Assembly: GCA_009379925.1 (NCBI GenBank)
Contig: WHSU01000001.1
Coordinates: 186,001 to 250,000 of the forward strand
DNA: 64,000 nt
Direction of reading: 5' to 3'
Source of the DNA: Dehalococcoidia bacterium
Lineage (GTDB): Bacteria > Chloroflexota > Dehalococcoidia > UBA2979
The position numbers and the translations under genes are program-made. Positions 1-9,187 of this stretch are shown one piece after another; position 1 is the first letter of the stretch, and each line of letters starts with the position of its first letter. A model generated the notes under the pieces. That model was not told the origin of the DNA. It searched no databases and saw only the letters and a program-made list of their open reading frames with translations.

Positions 1-1985
1 CGCTGCCCGACCACGTGCTGTTGCGTCAGACGATGCAGGACTGCCTCAATGAGGCGATGGACACCGAGGGCCTGGTGGAGGTCATGCGGCGCGTGGAGGC
101 GGGCGAGATCCGCTATCACGCCATCGACACCGTCGAGCCCTCGCCCATGGCGCACGAGATCATCACCGGCCGCCCCTACACCTACCTCGACGACGCACCG
201 ATCGAGGAGCGCCGCACGCGCGCCGTCACCCTGCGCCGGGCGCTGCCCGAAGACGCGCGCGACCTCGCCACGCTCGACCCGGACGCGATCGCCCGCGTCG
301 CCGACGAAGCATGGCCGGACCCTCGCAACGCCGAGGAAACGCACGACGCCCTGCTCAGCCTCGTCGCCGTCGCCGAGCCGCTGGTCGAGGAATGGAGCGA
401 GTTCCTCGAGGAGCTGCGGGCAGCCGGCCGCGCCTTCGCGTTCGAGGGGACCAACGGCGCCACCCTCTGGGCCCCCGCCGAGCACATCGATGTCGTGCGC
501 GCGGTGTATCCGGACGCGGTGCTCCCCCACCTCGACCTGCCGCCGGGCGCCGCCACGCCGGTCGAGCACCGCGAGGCGGCGCGCTCCCTCCTGCTGCGCG
601 GCCACGCCGAGGCCCTCGGTGTGGCGACGGCGGCAGAGTTCGCGGCGCGTACCGGACTCGCTGATGCGGACGCGCGACGCGGCCTCGAGATGCTGGAGGC
701 GGGCGGGTTCGTGCTCCGCGGGCAGTTCACGAAACACTCGACGAACGGGACCGACGCGGACGAGTTCTGCGACCGACGACTGCTGGCGCGTATCCACCGC
801 TACACCCTGGAGCGCCTGCGGCGCGAGATCGACCCGGTAGGCGGGCAGGACTACATGCGCTTCCTGCTGCGCTGGCAGCACCTTGCGCCGGGGACACAAC
901 TCGAGGGCCGGGGCGGCGTGCGACACGCCCTCGGCCGCCTGCAGGGCTTCGAGGCGCCCGCGTCGGCGTGGGAGAGCGACCTGCTGCGCGCGCGCGTGCG
1001 CGACTACCAGCCCGGCTGGCTCGACGAGCTGTGCCTGGCCGGCGAGGCGGCGTGGGCGCGGCTCACGCCTCGACGAGAGCGCGGAGCGGCAGGGGATCCA
1101 CTCACCCTGAGCCCATCCAAGGGCGAGCGGACGCGCCTCCCCTCGAACCCCACGGCCACGCGTGCGACGCCCGTCACCATCGCCCAGCGCTCGGACCTCC
1201 CGGCGCTGCTCGCAGCCGTGCGCGGCTACGGCCCGCCCGCCGCCGCGCCGCCCGACGCCGGGGCGGCGGCCGAGGTGCTGGCGTTACTGCGGGAGCGCGG
1301 CGCGCTCTTCTTCGATGAGATCGTGCGTGGCACCCGGCGGCTGGTCACCGATGTCGAGCAGGGCATGCGCGAACTGATCGGGGGCGGCTTCGTCACCTCG
1401 GACGGGTTCCAGGGGCTGCGGGAGATCGCCGGCGGGCGCAAGCGTTCCGGCCGGCATGCCCGCCGCCCCTCGCCCTACCTGCGCGGCGGGCTGTTCGCCG
1501 GCGGCGGGCCGCCCGGACGGTGGTCGCTCGTCGAGGCGCCCGAGGTGGAGCCCGGCGAGGAAGAGACGCTGGCCGAGCACGCGGCGATGGTGCTGCTCCA
1601 GCGCTACGGCGTCGTCTTCCGCGACCTGGCCGTGCGCGAGAGCATCGCGGTGCCGTGGCGGCACCTGCTGCGCGCCCTGCGGCGCTTCGAGGACCGCGGC
1701 GTCGTCCGAGGCGGGCGCTTCGTCTCCGGCTTCGCCGGCGAGCAGTACGCGCTGCCGGAGGCCCTGACGCAGCTGCGCAAGGTGCGCAACGAGCCGCACG
1801 GCGGCGAGCGCGTGGTCGTGAGCGCCGTGGACCCTATGAACCTCACCGGCATCGTCTTCCCCGGCGTGCGCGTCCCTGCACAGCCGGGCCGCACCGTCGA
1901 GTACGTCGACGGCATCCCCTCGACGGGGACCACCGTGCGAGGGCGCTCGGACGCCGGTCTCCGCGAGGTGGCCGCCGGCGGCTAA
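1..1985 (+). CDS. lhr: Lhr-type DEAD/H helicase, C-terminal part (5' end outside window)
   Basis: The reading frame is already open at the left edge, so the motor domains lie outside the window. What remains (about 660 residues) is the C-terminal half typical of large Lhr (long helicase-related) proteins. It includes the winged-helix and beta-barrel region with the family-like stretch around RFLLRWQHL and a downstream WARL near residue 350. Lhr proteins are ATP-dependent 3'-5' nucleic-acid translocases linked to DNA repair. The gene has an odd low-complexity insertion at about 1080-1150 that encodes LTLSPSKGER, which matches a dispersed repeat found elsewhere in the window. The stop is followed 24 nt later by the next gene. 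The family call is strong; the exact subfamily cannot be judged without the N-terminal half. Confidence 0.85.
   Translation, partial: LPDHVLLRQTMQDCLNEAMDTEGLVEVMRRVEAGEIRYHAIDTVEPSPMAHEIITGRPYTYLDDAPIEERRTRAVTLRRALPEDARDLATLDPDAIARVADEAWPDPRNAEETHDALLSLVAVAEPLVEEWSEFLEELRAAGRAFAFEGTNGATLWAPAEHIDVVRAVYPDAVLPHLDLPPGAATPVEHREAARSLLLRGHAEALGVATAAEFAARTGLADADARRGLEMLEAGGFVLRGQFTKHSTNGTDADEFCDRRLLARIHRYTLERLRREIDPVGGQDYMRFLLRWQHLAPGTQLEGRGGVRHALGRLQGFEAPASAWESDLLRARVRDYQPGWLDELCLAGEAAWARLTPRRERGAAGDPLTLSPSKGERTRLPSNPTATRATPVTIAQRSDLPALLAAVRGYGPPAAAPPDAGAAAEVLALLRERGALFFDEIVRGTRRLVTDVEQGMRELIGGGFVTSDGFQGLREIAGGRKRSGRHARRPSPYLRGGLFAGGGPPGRWSLVEAPEVEPGEEETLAEHAAMVLLQRYGVVFRDLAVRESIAVPWRHLLRALRRFEDRGVVRGGRFVSGFAGEQYALPEALTQLRKVRNEPHGGERVVVSAVDPMNLTGIVFPGVRVPAQPGRTVEYVDGIPSTGTTVRGRSDAGLREVAAGG
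1101..1131 (+). repeat. Dispersed repeat family A, copy inside lhr
   Basis: The stretch CTCACCCTGAGCCC followed by AAGGGCGAGCGGA matches, with a few changes, copies at 19790-19826 and 26021-26055. Here it is translated in frame within the helicase gene. Confidence 0.7.
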
Positions 1986-2009
1986 CCCGGCGCTGGAAGG
2001 AGTCACCCG

Positions 2010-2444
2010 ATGTACGACCCGAAACGGGGGTATCCCAGCGTCGCGCCGTACCTCCTGTACGAGGACCGTGCCCGGGCGACGCAATGGCTCACCGAGGTCC
2101 TCGGCATGACCGAGGCGCTCCGGCACTCCATGCCGGACGCCGGCAACCCCGGCCACGTCGAGCTGCTCCATGGCGACCTCATCGTGATGCTTGGCGCGAA
2201 AGGGTCGCGGTTCGGCGAGGTGTCGAGCATCACGCTGGTCTTCGTAGACAACGTCGATGCGACGTGCGAACGGGCGGTCGTCCGGGGCGGCCGCGTCATC
2301 GAGGCACCCGTGGACCAACCGTGGGGTCTCCGGCAGGCCGTCGTCGCCGACCCCGAGGGTCAGCGCTGGGAGGTCACGGAGCACCTGCGAGACGCCCCGG
2401 CGGCCGAGTGGGGCGCGCAACAGCTCGGTGAGATGCCGGGCTAA
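2010..2444 (+). CDS. VOC-family (glyoxalase/PhnB-like) protein
   Basis: A 144-residue single-module protein of the vicinal oxygen chelate superfamily. The N-terminus (YPSVAPYLLYEDRARATQWL) and the ending around VVADPEGQRWEV are typical of PhnB/glyoxalase-like members, which fold as paired beta-alpha-beta-beta-beta units. The substrate cannot be predicted; relatives include lyases, dioxygenases and antibiotic-binding proteins. The ATG is preceded by a GGAAGG-type ribosome binding site (CTGGAAGGAGTC). It follows the helicase gene by 24 nt on the same strand, so co-transcription is possible, but nothing suggests a shared function. Confidence 0.8.
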   Translation: MYDPKRGYPSVAPYLLYEDRARATQWLTEVLGMTEALRHSMPDAGNPGHVELLHGDLIVMLGAKGSRFGEVSSITLVFVDNVDATCERAVVRGGRVIEAPVDQPWGLRQAVVADPEGQRWEVTEHLRDAPAAEWGAQQLGEMPG

Positions 2445-2464
2445 CCGCCGGTGTTGCCCCGCGG

Positions 2465-2926
2465 CTAGCCCGGCGCCTCGAGGTCCTTGACCAGCGCGAG
2501 CATCTCGCCGTGCCAGCGGTGGGGCCGCCCGTCCTTGCCGATGAACGAGCCGGCGATGTGGTCGTCCGCCGCGCCGACCTCGAGGTAGCCCAGCCGCTCG
2601 TAGAGCGCACGGGCGCGCAGGTTCGAGCGCTCGACGCGCAACTCCAGGCGCCGCCCGCCGAGGGCGCGAGCCAACTCCTCGGCCTCCGCGACCAGCCTCG
2701 AACCGACCCCCCGCGAGCGGTAGGCGGGCTCGACGAACAGGTCCTCGAGGAACGGCCCGTCGCCAGGGACTTCGGGCGAGACGCAGGCCCGGTACGCTCC
2801 GCGCCACCGCAGCCGCACGTGGCCCAGATGCTCGTCACCCTCGCGCGCAACGAGGTAGAGCCCCGCGGCACGGTCGCCGCGTGGCACACGGCCGCGGTCC
2901 GCCAGCGGTCCGACCTCGATCTCCAC
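2465..2926 (-). CDS. GNAT-family N-acetyltransferase
   Basis: A 153-residue GNAT acetyltransferase. The acetyl-CoA pyrophosphate-binding loop is seen as RSRGVGSRL after [10 protein letters not shown], and the C-terminal [13 protein letters not shown] motif is the usual beta-alpha unit ending the fold. GTG start at 2926. It converges with the preceding VOC gene and is divergent from the nitrilase gene. The acceptor (amine, aminoglycoside or protein N-terminus) is not predictable. The length is normal for a single-domain GNAT. Confidence 0.85.
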   Translation of the reverse strand: MEIEVGPLADRGRVPRGDRAAGLYLVAREGDEHLGHVRLRWRGAYRACVSPEVPGDGPFLEDLFVEPAYRSRGVGSRLVAEAEELARALGGRRLELRVERSNLRARALYERLGYLEVGAADDHIAGSFIGKDGRPHRWHGEMLALVKDLEAPG

Positions 2927-3000
2927 CTCGCCCCCGAGGGCCGCGCGGGCGCTTCGCCTACCATTGTGCGCGCACCATGCACGTCGTGAGGAGGCGCACG

Positions 3001-4007
3001 ATGACCGAGTTCTCCGAGTTCACGCTGGCGGCGGTGCAGGCATCGCCCGTGTTCTTCGACAAGCAGGCGTCGACGAACAAGGCGTGCCGGCTGATCGCCG
3101 AGGCGGGCGAGCGGGGTGCGGACCTCGCCGCGTTCGGTGAGACGTGGCTGCCCGGCTACCCGTACTGGGCCAGCCAGCCGTGGTCGGACGCCGTACATCG
3201 AGCTCGCGCGGAGTACCTCGCCAACGCCATCCTGGTACCCGGCCCCGAGACCGAGCAGCTGTGCGACGCCGCCCGCCGCGCGGGGATCGATGTCGCCATC
3301 GGCGTGGTCGAACTCGACCCGGACACGCGAGGCAGCGTGTACTGCACCCTGCTCTTCATCGGCCGCGACGGGCGAATCCTCGGACGTCATCGCAAGCTGA
3401 AGCCCACGGACTCCGAGCGTCGCATCTGGTCCGAGGGGGACGGCTCGAGCCTCGTGGTCTACGAGCGGGAGTACGCGCGGCTCTCCGGCCTCAACTGCTG
3501 GGAGCACCAGATGATGCTGCCGGGCTATGCGCTCGCGGCGCAGGGACGCAGGTGCACGTCGCCGCCTGGCCCAACACCCGAGGCTCCGAGCACGAGCTAC
3601 TCTCGCGCGCCTTCGCCTTCCAGGCCGGCTGCTATGTCATCGCGGCGGGCGCCACGGGCGGCAAGGACGACGTGAGCGAGGCGTTTCGCGAGCTACCGGG
3701 GCCCAACCTCGTCGGCAACAGCATGATCATCGACCCGATGGGCCGCGTGATCGCCGGCCCGGCCGGCGAGGAAGAAACGATCCTCACGGCCACCGTCTCC
3801 CTCGAGCGCGTGCTACGCCGCAAGTCGATGGGCGACATCGCCGGCCACTACTCGCGCCCGGACGTCCTCCAACTCCACGTCGACGCCCGCCCCCGCCAGC
3901 GCCTCGTGCGGCATGGTGCCGAGGAGGCTGCCACCGAGGCGCCCACGGCACCCTCGAGCAACGGGCACGCCGAGCACGCGAGTGCTCCGGCACCCCCCGC
4001 CCCGTAG
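3001..4007 (+). pseudogene. Nitrilase/cyanide-hydratase family enzyme, disrupted by one frameshift
   Basis: Begins at ATG 3001 behind a strong GAGGAGG site. The first frame carries [10 protein letters not shown] (catalytic Glu47), RKLKPT (Lys132) and GLNCWEH (nucleophile Cys166), the full nitrilase triad. Near 3544-3546 the frame breaks: the first frame reads ALAAQG and then nonsense, while the frame ending at 4007 resumes with [10 protein letters not shown], exactly what nitrilases have next. Restoring one missing base gives a protein of about 335 residues, normal for the family, with an Ala/Pro-rich tail. Nitrilases convert nitriles to carboxylic acid and ammonia. The frameshift is either a real recent mutation or an assembly indel; the catalytic residues are otherwise intact. 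Confidence 0.85.
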
Positions 4008-4024
4008 CCGGATCGAGACGGCTC

Positions 4025-4618
4025 CTACTTTCGGAACGAGCGCCACAACCACGGCCAGCGGGCGGTACGCGGGTCGCCGCTGACCGACATGCCGCCCATC
4101 GGACGGTCCGCGCGCTCCACGCTGACGAAGGCACGCGGCGCGACCTCCTCGATGAGGCGCGTCACGCTCTGCAGTGAGCGGCGGCGGATCACCGCGACCG
4201 CGATCTCCACGGGGCCGCTGAGTCCCATCCCCTCCAGGCGCGTCACGCGGTAGGCGTGGTCCCGCAGGTGCGTGGAGACGCTCACCATCGGGTCGTTGTT
4301 CATGATGTGCAGGACGCGGTAGCCGAGGGCGATGCGCTCCTCGAGCCAGATGCCGATCACCGTGCCCGCGGCGAATCCACCGGCGTAGGCGATGATCGCC
4401 AGCACGTTCGTCAGATTGTTGACCACGCCGCCCACGGCGAGCACCCAGATCACCAGCTCCACGAAGCCGAGCGTGGAGGCCCACCAGCGCATTCCGGCGA
4501 TCGTCATGATCATGCGGATCGTGCCCAGTGAGACGTCAGCGATGCGCCCCAGGAAGATCAGGGCCGGGATGTAGAGCGGCAGATCAGAGTCCAGTGCGAC
4601 GCCCTCCCCCGGCCGCAC
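4025..4618 (-). CDS. UPF0316/DUF2179-type membrane protein
   Basis: Three hydrophobic segments at the N-terminus (IPALIFLGRIADVSLGTIRM, then two more) are followed by a soluble C-terminal domain with GYRVLHIMNNDPM, the pattern of the UPF0316 (DUF5698 plus DUF2179) family. The function of the family is unknown. The start is uncertain: GTG at 4618 is chosen because an upstream ATG at 4738 would overlap the LysE gene by 65 nt and would add 40 residues rich in Pro and Arg. The gene lies just downstream of the LysE-type exporter on the same strand and may share its transcript. Confidence 0.7.
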   Translation of the reverse strand: MRPGEGVALDSDLPLYIPALIFLGRIADVSLGTIRMIMTIAGMRWWASTLGFVELVIWVLAVGGVVNNLTNVLAIIAYAGGFAAGTVIGIWLEERIALGYRVLHIMNNDPMVSVSTHLRDHAYRVTRLEGMGLSGPVEIAVAVIRRRSLQSVTRLIEEVAPRAFVSVERADRPMGGMSVSGDPRTARWPWLWRSFRK

Positions 4619-4673
4619 GTCGGCCCACCCCGCCAACGTACCACGCACCCTCGGAGGCGAAACCCGCCCCCCG

Positions 4674-5369
4674 TCAGGCGATCGAGGCCGCGGCGCTGCC
4701 CGCGAAGTAGAGCCCAATACCCACCAGGAACAGGGCACACACCACCAGCACCACTCGGTACCCCCGCCCCACCAGCCACCGGCTGCCGGAGCCTACGAGG
4801 AAGGCGACCGACGTTAGCCACACTAGGTCCGACAGGATGTGTCCCACGAAGACCGCGCCGGGCCCCGCCCACCCCGCATCGAGGGAGTCGACGGTCAACT
4901 TCGTGCCGACGGTCGCCCACCACAACATCCAGTACGGGTTCACCACGCTCACCAGCGCGCCCAACGGCGCCACCGTCAGCAGGGCGCGCAGGTCCGGCCT
5001 CGGGTGTGTGCCAACCGAGGTCGCGGCCGCCCCGCGGCGCTCGACGCCGGCCGCCGCCATCTCGTCGTCGAGCGAAGCACCGGACGCCGAACGCGCGAGC
5101 GCGACGCCCATCCATACGAGAGTCGCGCCGCCCACCAGGCCGATCACGGCCGTCCCCACACCCTCCTCGACGTAGGCGGCGAGCCCGAGGGCCAGCGCGA
5201 CGACGAGCGCCAGCTCCACAACGCCGTGGCCGAGGGTGGCCAGCGGCCCCGCCCACCAGCCTCGACGCGGGGCCTCGCGGATCGCGAGCACGGTCAGCGG
5301 GCCGGGACTGAGCGCTCCGCTCAACCCCACCCCGAAGGCGACGGCGCCGATGCCGAGGAGTTCCAGCAC
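4674..5369 (-). CDS. LysE-family amino-acid/metabolite exporter
   Basis: A multi-pass membrane protein with the LysE signature at its N-terminus (GVGLSGALSPGPLTVLAIREA) and the later VVNPYWMLWWATVG segment; about six hydrophobic helices are visible. LysE/RhtB proteins export amino acids or related small metabolites. GTG at 5369 is preferred: it places the start right before the first helix, and TATGCT lies exactly 6 nt upstream, an arrangement also seen at 8047, 42800 and 43505. ATG 5405 and 5525 are longer alternatives. Confidence 0.8.
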   Translation of the reverse strand: MLELLGIGAVAFGVGLSGALSPGPLTVLAIREAPRRGWWAGPLATLGHGVVELALVVALALGLAAYVEEGVGTAVIGLVGGATLVWMGVALARSASGASLDDEMAAAGVERRGAAATSVGTHPRPDLRALLTVAPLGALVSVVNPYWMLWWATVGTKLTVDSLDAGWAGPGAVFVGHILSDLVWLTSVAFLVGSGSRWLVGRGYRVVLVVCALFLVGIGLYFAGSAAASIA

Positions 5370-5375
5370 GCGCGG

Positions 5376-5381
5376 AGCATA
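5376..5381 (-). promoter_or_regulatory. Putative -10 hexamer for a leaderless lysE-like mRNA
   Basis: TATGCT on the minus strand, followed by 6 nt and the GTG start. No ribosome binding site is present. No good -35 was identified. Confidence 0.4.
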
Positions 5382-5484
5382 TGGGGCGCCTCGAGCGGGC
5401 GACATACAACTTGATCGCGGCTCGGCTAGAATCGCGCCGAACGTGCCGCGTCGGTCAAGCCGGGCGGCTGGAAGGGATGTCCGA

Positions 5485-6003
5485 ATGGCCGTCGAGAAGT
5501 TCCCCGTCGAGGCGGGGCACATCATGCTCTTCGCCCGCGCCGTGGGCGACCAGAATCAGATCTACTACGACGAAGACTACGCGAAGGGCACCGAGCCCGG
5601 TGGGACCATCGCTCCGCCGACGTTTGTGCAGGCGAGCGCCCAGTTCGACCCGGACTACGGACTGCGGCCGAAGATCGGGCAGAAGTGGTTCGGCTCCGGC
5701 AAGAACCCCAGCGGCTCGAACGCCCCCGAGGAGCCGGCGGCCGAGGGCGAGGGCGGCGGTCGAGGTGGCGGCGGCACCGGCCTCCACGCGGAGCAGCACT
5801 ACGAGTACCACCGCCACCTGCGGCCCGGCGACGTGTTGCACGCCGTCAGCAAGCCCGGCCGCACGTGGGAAGCCGAAGGCCGGCGCGCCGGCAAGCTGCA
5901 CTTCAGCGAGGGCATCACGGAGTACTACGACCAGAACAACGAGCTCGTGATCACCGCCCGCTCCGTCGGCGTGCGCACCGAGCGCCCGGTCACACAGGGC
6001 TAG
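5485..6003 (+). CDS. MaoC-type dehydratase, N-terminal-like subunit
   Basis: A 172-residue hot-dog-fold protein of the MaoC N-terminal (FAS1-type hydratase) class, starting MAVEKFPVEAGHIMLFARAV, with the typical substrate-tunnel segment GGTIAPPTFVQA. It has a Gly/Glu-rich insertion in the middle (EGEGGGRGGGG). It is followed 11 nt later by a second MaoC gene, which carries the hydratase motif; such pairs form a heteromeric enoyl-CoA hydratase. ATG start with GGAAGG about 10 nt upstream and a TAGAAT hexamer at 5427-5432. A role in beta-oxidation-like or side-chain degradation is an inference. Confidence 0.85.
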   Translation: MAVEKFPVEAGHIMLFARAVGDQNQIYYDEDYAKGTEPGGTIAPPTFVQASAQFDPDYGLRPKIGQKWFGSGKNPSGSNAPEEPAAEGEGGGRGGGGTGLHAEQHYEYHRHLRPGDVLHAVSKPGRTWEAEGRRAGKLHFSEGITEYYDQNNELVITARSVGVRTERPVTQG

Positions 6004-6014
6004 GGGAGGCTTCG

Positions 6015-6434
6015 GTGGTACTCAAGGCGAGCGACCTGCAGGCCGGCCAGACGCACGAGGAGGTGGTGGTCCACGACCTCAGCCGCACCCAGATCGTGCA
6101 GTACGCCGGCGCCTCCGGCGACTACAATCCGCTGCACACGGACGAAGTGTTCACCACGAAGGTGGCCGGCTACCCCACCGCCTTCGCCCACGGCATGCTG
6201 ACCATGGGCCTCACGGGCACCATGCTCACCAACTGGGTCGGCGACGGCCGCCTCACGAAGTTCGGCGTCCGCTTCGTCTCCCAGGTCTTCCCCGGCGACA
6301 CCCTGACGGCGAAGGCCACGGTCAAGGAACTCCGCGAGGAAGACGGCCAGCATCTAGTCGACCTCGACCTGGAGACGGTCAACCAGGACGGCAAGGCCGT
6401 TGTCACCGGCAGCGCCACGGCGCGCGTGGACTGA
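6015..6434 (+). CDS. MaoC-type (R)-enoyl-CoA hydratase, catalytic subunit
   Basis: A 139-residue hot-dog protein with the hydratase-2 motif (YAGASGDYNPLHTDEVFTTKVAGYPTAFAHG split over residues 35-65), including the Asp (GDYNPLH) and His expected to activate water. GTG start at 6015, five bases after GGGGAGG. It pairs with the upstream N-terminal-like subunit. It hydrates trans-2-enoyl-CoA to 3-hydroxyacyl-CoA; chain-length preference is unknown. Confidence 0.88.
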   Translation: MVLKASDLQAGQTHEEVVVHDLSRTQIVQYAGASGDYNPLHTDEVFTTKVAGYPTAFAHGMLTMGLTGTMLTNWVGDGRLTKFGVRFVSQVFPGDTLTAKATVKELREEDGQHLVDLDLETVNQDGKAVVTGSATARVD

Positions 6435-6487
6435 CTCGAGGCAAGCCGCGCATCGATGCGAGGGGCGTCCGAGCGGGCGCCCTTCTG

Positions 6488-7976
6488 CTACGGCGTGTAT
6501 CGCTCGGCCAGGAGCGCATCGGTCGAGACGATGCCGGTCACCAGCACCGAGCCATCCGGCAGCAGGGTGAGGTCATGGCCGAAGCGGTACTGCAGCATCG
6601 ACCCGGTCGCAACGAAGGAACGCGTTGCCGGATCGTAGATCTCCGCTGACTCCACGAGCGGCAGGTCGTGGTGCACGTCCTGTGCACCACCCGTGACAAG
6701 GACACGCCCATCCGCGAGGCGTACCGCCGCGTGGTCCTGGCGCGCATCGACGATGTCGCCGGCGAAGCTAAGTTCCTCTGTCACTGGGTCGAAGATGACC
6801 GCTTCGCGGGTCGCAGGCCCTCCTCCGTGACTGCTCGGGCCCGGTGCGGGCACCAGTGCGTCACGGTCAGAGCCGCCGACAATCAGGACGCGGCCATCCT
6901 GCAGGAGCGTTGCTGTTGGCCTGATTCCCGATGGCTAGACGTTCAGCGTCCGAAAGTCGCTGGACGCCGGCTCGAACATCGTCAGCGGACCGTCGCCGAC
7001 GACCAGCACGCGCCCGTCTTGAAGCAGTACGAGGGCTGGCGTCGTCTGCAGCGCGGGGCTCTCGCCCGCCGGCTCGAACAGGCCTGTCTCGGGGTCGTAG
7101 ATCTCCGCGGAAGCAAGCGCTTCGAGGCTGAACTCCGGGTTCCGCGACTCACGGAACCCACCCGCTACCAGCACGCGCCCGTCGCTCAATCGAATGGCAG
7201 CGTGTCCTGTCCGTGCCTCAATCAAGTCTCCAGTGGGAGAGAGCGCACCCGTCGAGGGATCGATGATCTCCGCCGACGCGAGCGGCGCGTTGCCACCACC
7301 CGCCACGAGCACCCGGCCGTCCTGAAGGAGGGTCGCGGTGTGGCGCCAGCGAGGCACGCCCAGCCGCGGTCCGGAAGCAAACACACCGGTCGAGGGGTCG
7401 AAGAACTGCGTGGATTGCAGGATGTCAGTCCGGGGCTGGATGTACTGGCTGCCGCCGGCGATCAGGACCCGCCCGTCATCAAGCACCGTCACGGTGTGCC
7501 CGCGCTCCGACGCTGGCCCGCCCGCTACGGCGGCGAAGGTCCCCGGTACCGCCGCGGCGACGGTGGGCTCCTCGTTCGGCGTGGCCGTCGGCGTGTCACT
7601 GGGCGGCGCTGACGTCGCGGCGCCGCTGTCCTCGTTGAGCACCGCCATGAGCAGCACGATTCCGGCCACCGCAGCCGCAGCCGCCCCGCCGGCCGTCAAC
7701 CACCCGAGCCACGAGACGATGACCGGCCGACGACGGAGAGTCCGGAGCCGGCCGGCCTCTCCGCGATACCACTCGCCGATCTCCTCCCGGCGGGAGACGC
7801 CGAGGCGGCCCAGCAGTTCGGAGACGTGGTACTTCGCGCCGGCCAGGCTGATGCCCAGCGTCTCGGCGATGCGTTCGTTCGTAGCCGGCGGCGACCAGGC
7901 GTGCCACCTCGCGCTGGCGCTCGGTGACTTCGGGTGCGTCGGCTGGCGGGCGGCCGTCCATGGGGGAATCCTGCAC
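6488..7976 (-). pseudogene. Decayed LuxR-HTH/transmembrane/Kelch-like sensor gene
   Basis: Reconstructed order: LuxR-type HTH ([15 protein letters not shown] then NERIAETLGI and KYHVSELLGRLGVSRREEI), one transmembrane helix (WLTAGGAAAAAVAGIVLLMA), a Ser/Thr/Pro linker and at least six Kelch-like repeats with the core LLQDGRVLVAGG. Two lesions break it. Near 7890 the HTH is split between frames; loss of two bases from TACACG best fits the intact paralog at 36847. At 6935-6937 an in-frame TAG interrupts the propeller, after which the same frame continues with another Kelch repeat (ATLLQDGRVLIVGG) to the stop at 6488. The intact form would be a membrane-tethered regulator of about 500 residues. 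Sequencing error cannot be excluded. Confidence 0.8.
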
Positions 7977-8034
7977 CGCCCAGCCGAGGTTTGCACTAGC
8001 CGATCATCCGTTCGACCGGCGCCGCTCGCCTCGC

Positions 8035-8040
8035 TACGCT
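8035..8040 (+). promoter_or_regulatory. Putative -10 hexamer of a leaderless mRNA
   Basis: TACGCT ends 6 nt before the ATG at 8047. A weak TTCGAC lies 18 nt upstream. No ribosome binding site precedes the ATG. Confidence 0.45.
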
Positions 8041-8046
8041 CCCCAC

Positions 8047-9114
8047 ATGTCCGACCCCACCCCCGAGCCGCCCCTCACCGCCCTCGAGCAGCGGTGGCAC
8101 GAGGTGGCCCCACCCGTCTCGCTCGATTCCGCGCGGGCGATGTACGAATGGATGCCTAAGCAACGCGGCGGACAACTGCCGTGGGTGGACGTGCCGTACG
8201 ACCCTCAGCGGGAGCAGCACTGGTCCGATGCCGCGCGTGTCGCGGATTATGTCGCTCACATACCTGTTGGGGCGCGGTGGGTGCTCGATGTCGGTCCCGG
8301 CGACGGCTGGCCGGCGCTGCCCGTCGCGTACGCGCGGCCCGAGGTGGTTGTGGTTGGGCTGGACTCGCCTCGCCGGGTGGCGACCTGCGAGGCGAACGCG
8401 CGTCGCTTAGGCATTCCGAATGCGCGCTTCGTCGCGGGGGACGCGGATGCGCTGCCCTTTGGCGATGCGGCCTTCGATGCGGTGCTCGCATCGTACTCGC
8501 TGGAGGAGGCCGCCGAGCCAGAGGCCGTGCTGCGCGAACTCGCCCGCGTCCTGCGCCCCGGCGGCGCCCTCCGCGCCGCCTACCAGGACTGGCGCCTGCC
8601 CGCGCCCGAGGTGGAGACGGTGCTGCTCCCGGACGGCGAGCGTCGAGGCGAGCGCGTGCTGCTCTACTCCTACGTCCGGCGCATCGCCGACCCCGCGCTG
8701 GAGCGCCGCTACATCCTCGCGTTGCCCTCTGAGGGTCCGGCCGCGTCCCTACACACCGATGGGCTGGTCGCGGCATCAGCGGCCCCACGCGCCTTCGGCG
8801 AGACGTTGCTGGAGGCTGGCTCGCCCCTCGGCGCGCCGCTACTGGAGCGCCTGGCGCCACACGCGCTCGCCTCGATGTGCGTGGAAATGCGCCGCTGGAC
8901 CACGGCGTGGCTCGTCGAGGCGCTGCACGAGGCCGGCTTCCGCGAGGCGCGCGGGACGGTGCACCCGGGCGACCTTGCCCGGCGCGCCGGCCGCGAGTTG
9001 ATCGCCGGCGCGACGGCGGAACATCTCGGCGGCTCGTTCGAGGCGGTGGCGGGCGCCCTTGGACGGGCTACGGGACGCCTCGATGGCGACGCAATGGTCG
9101 AGGCGGTGCGGTAG
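8047..9114 (+). CDS. SAM-dependent class I methyltransferase
   Basis: A 355-residue protein with a class I methyltransferase core: motif [17 protein letters not shown], the acidic residue after VVVGLDS, motif II-like [13 protein letters not shown] and [17 protein letters not shown] helical C-terminal extension of about 170 residues follows; it is unrelated to families I can name and may be a substrate-binding cap. The substrate is unknown. Leaderless start likely: a -10-like hexamer sits 6 nt before the ATG. Divergent from the decayed HTH-Kelch gene. Confidence 0.8.
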   Translation: MSDPTPEPPLTALEQRWHEVAPPVSLDSARAMYEWMPKQRGGQLPWVDVPYDPQREQHWSDAARVADYVAHIPVGARWVLDVGPGDGWPALPVAYARPEVVVVGLDSPRRVATCEANARRLGIPNARFVAGDADALPFGDAAFDAVLASYSLEEAAEPEAVLRELARVLRPGGALRAAYQDWRLPAPEVETVLLPDGERRGERVLLYSYVRRIADPALERRYILALPSEGPAASLHTDGLVAASAAPRAFGETLLEAGSPLGAPLLERLAPHALASMCVEMRRWTTAWLVEALHEAGFREARGTVHPGDLARRAGRELIAGATAEHLGGSFEAVAGALGRATGRLDGDAMVEAVR

Positions 9115-9187
9115 AGGTGGCTCGCCGGGATGAGAACTCCCGGTCGAGGGCATAACATGCACCGGCTTTCAGGAGGAGGAACGCCCC

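Noticed and set aside
1284-2807. Long minus-strand ORF (507 aa) opposite lhr
   Set aside because: GC-rich DNA keeps antisense frames open; it has no family pattern and runs against a clear helicase and VOC gene.
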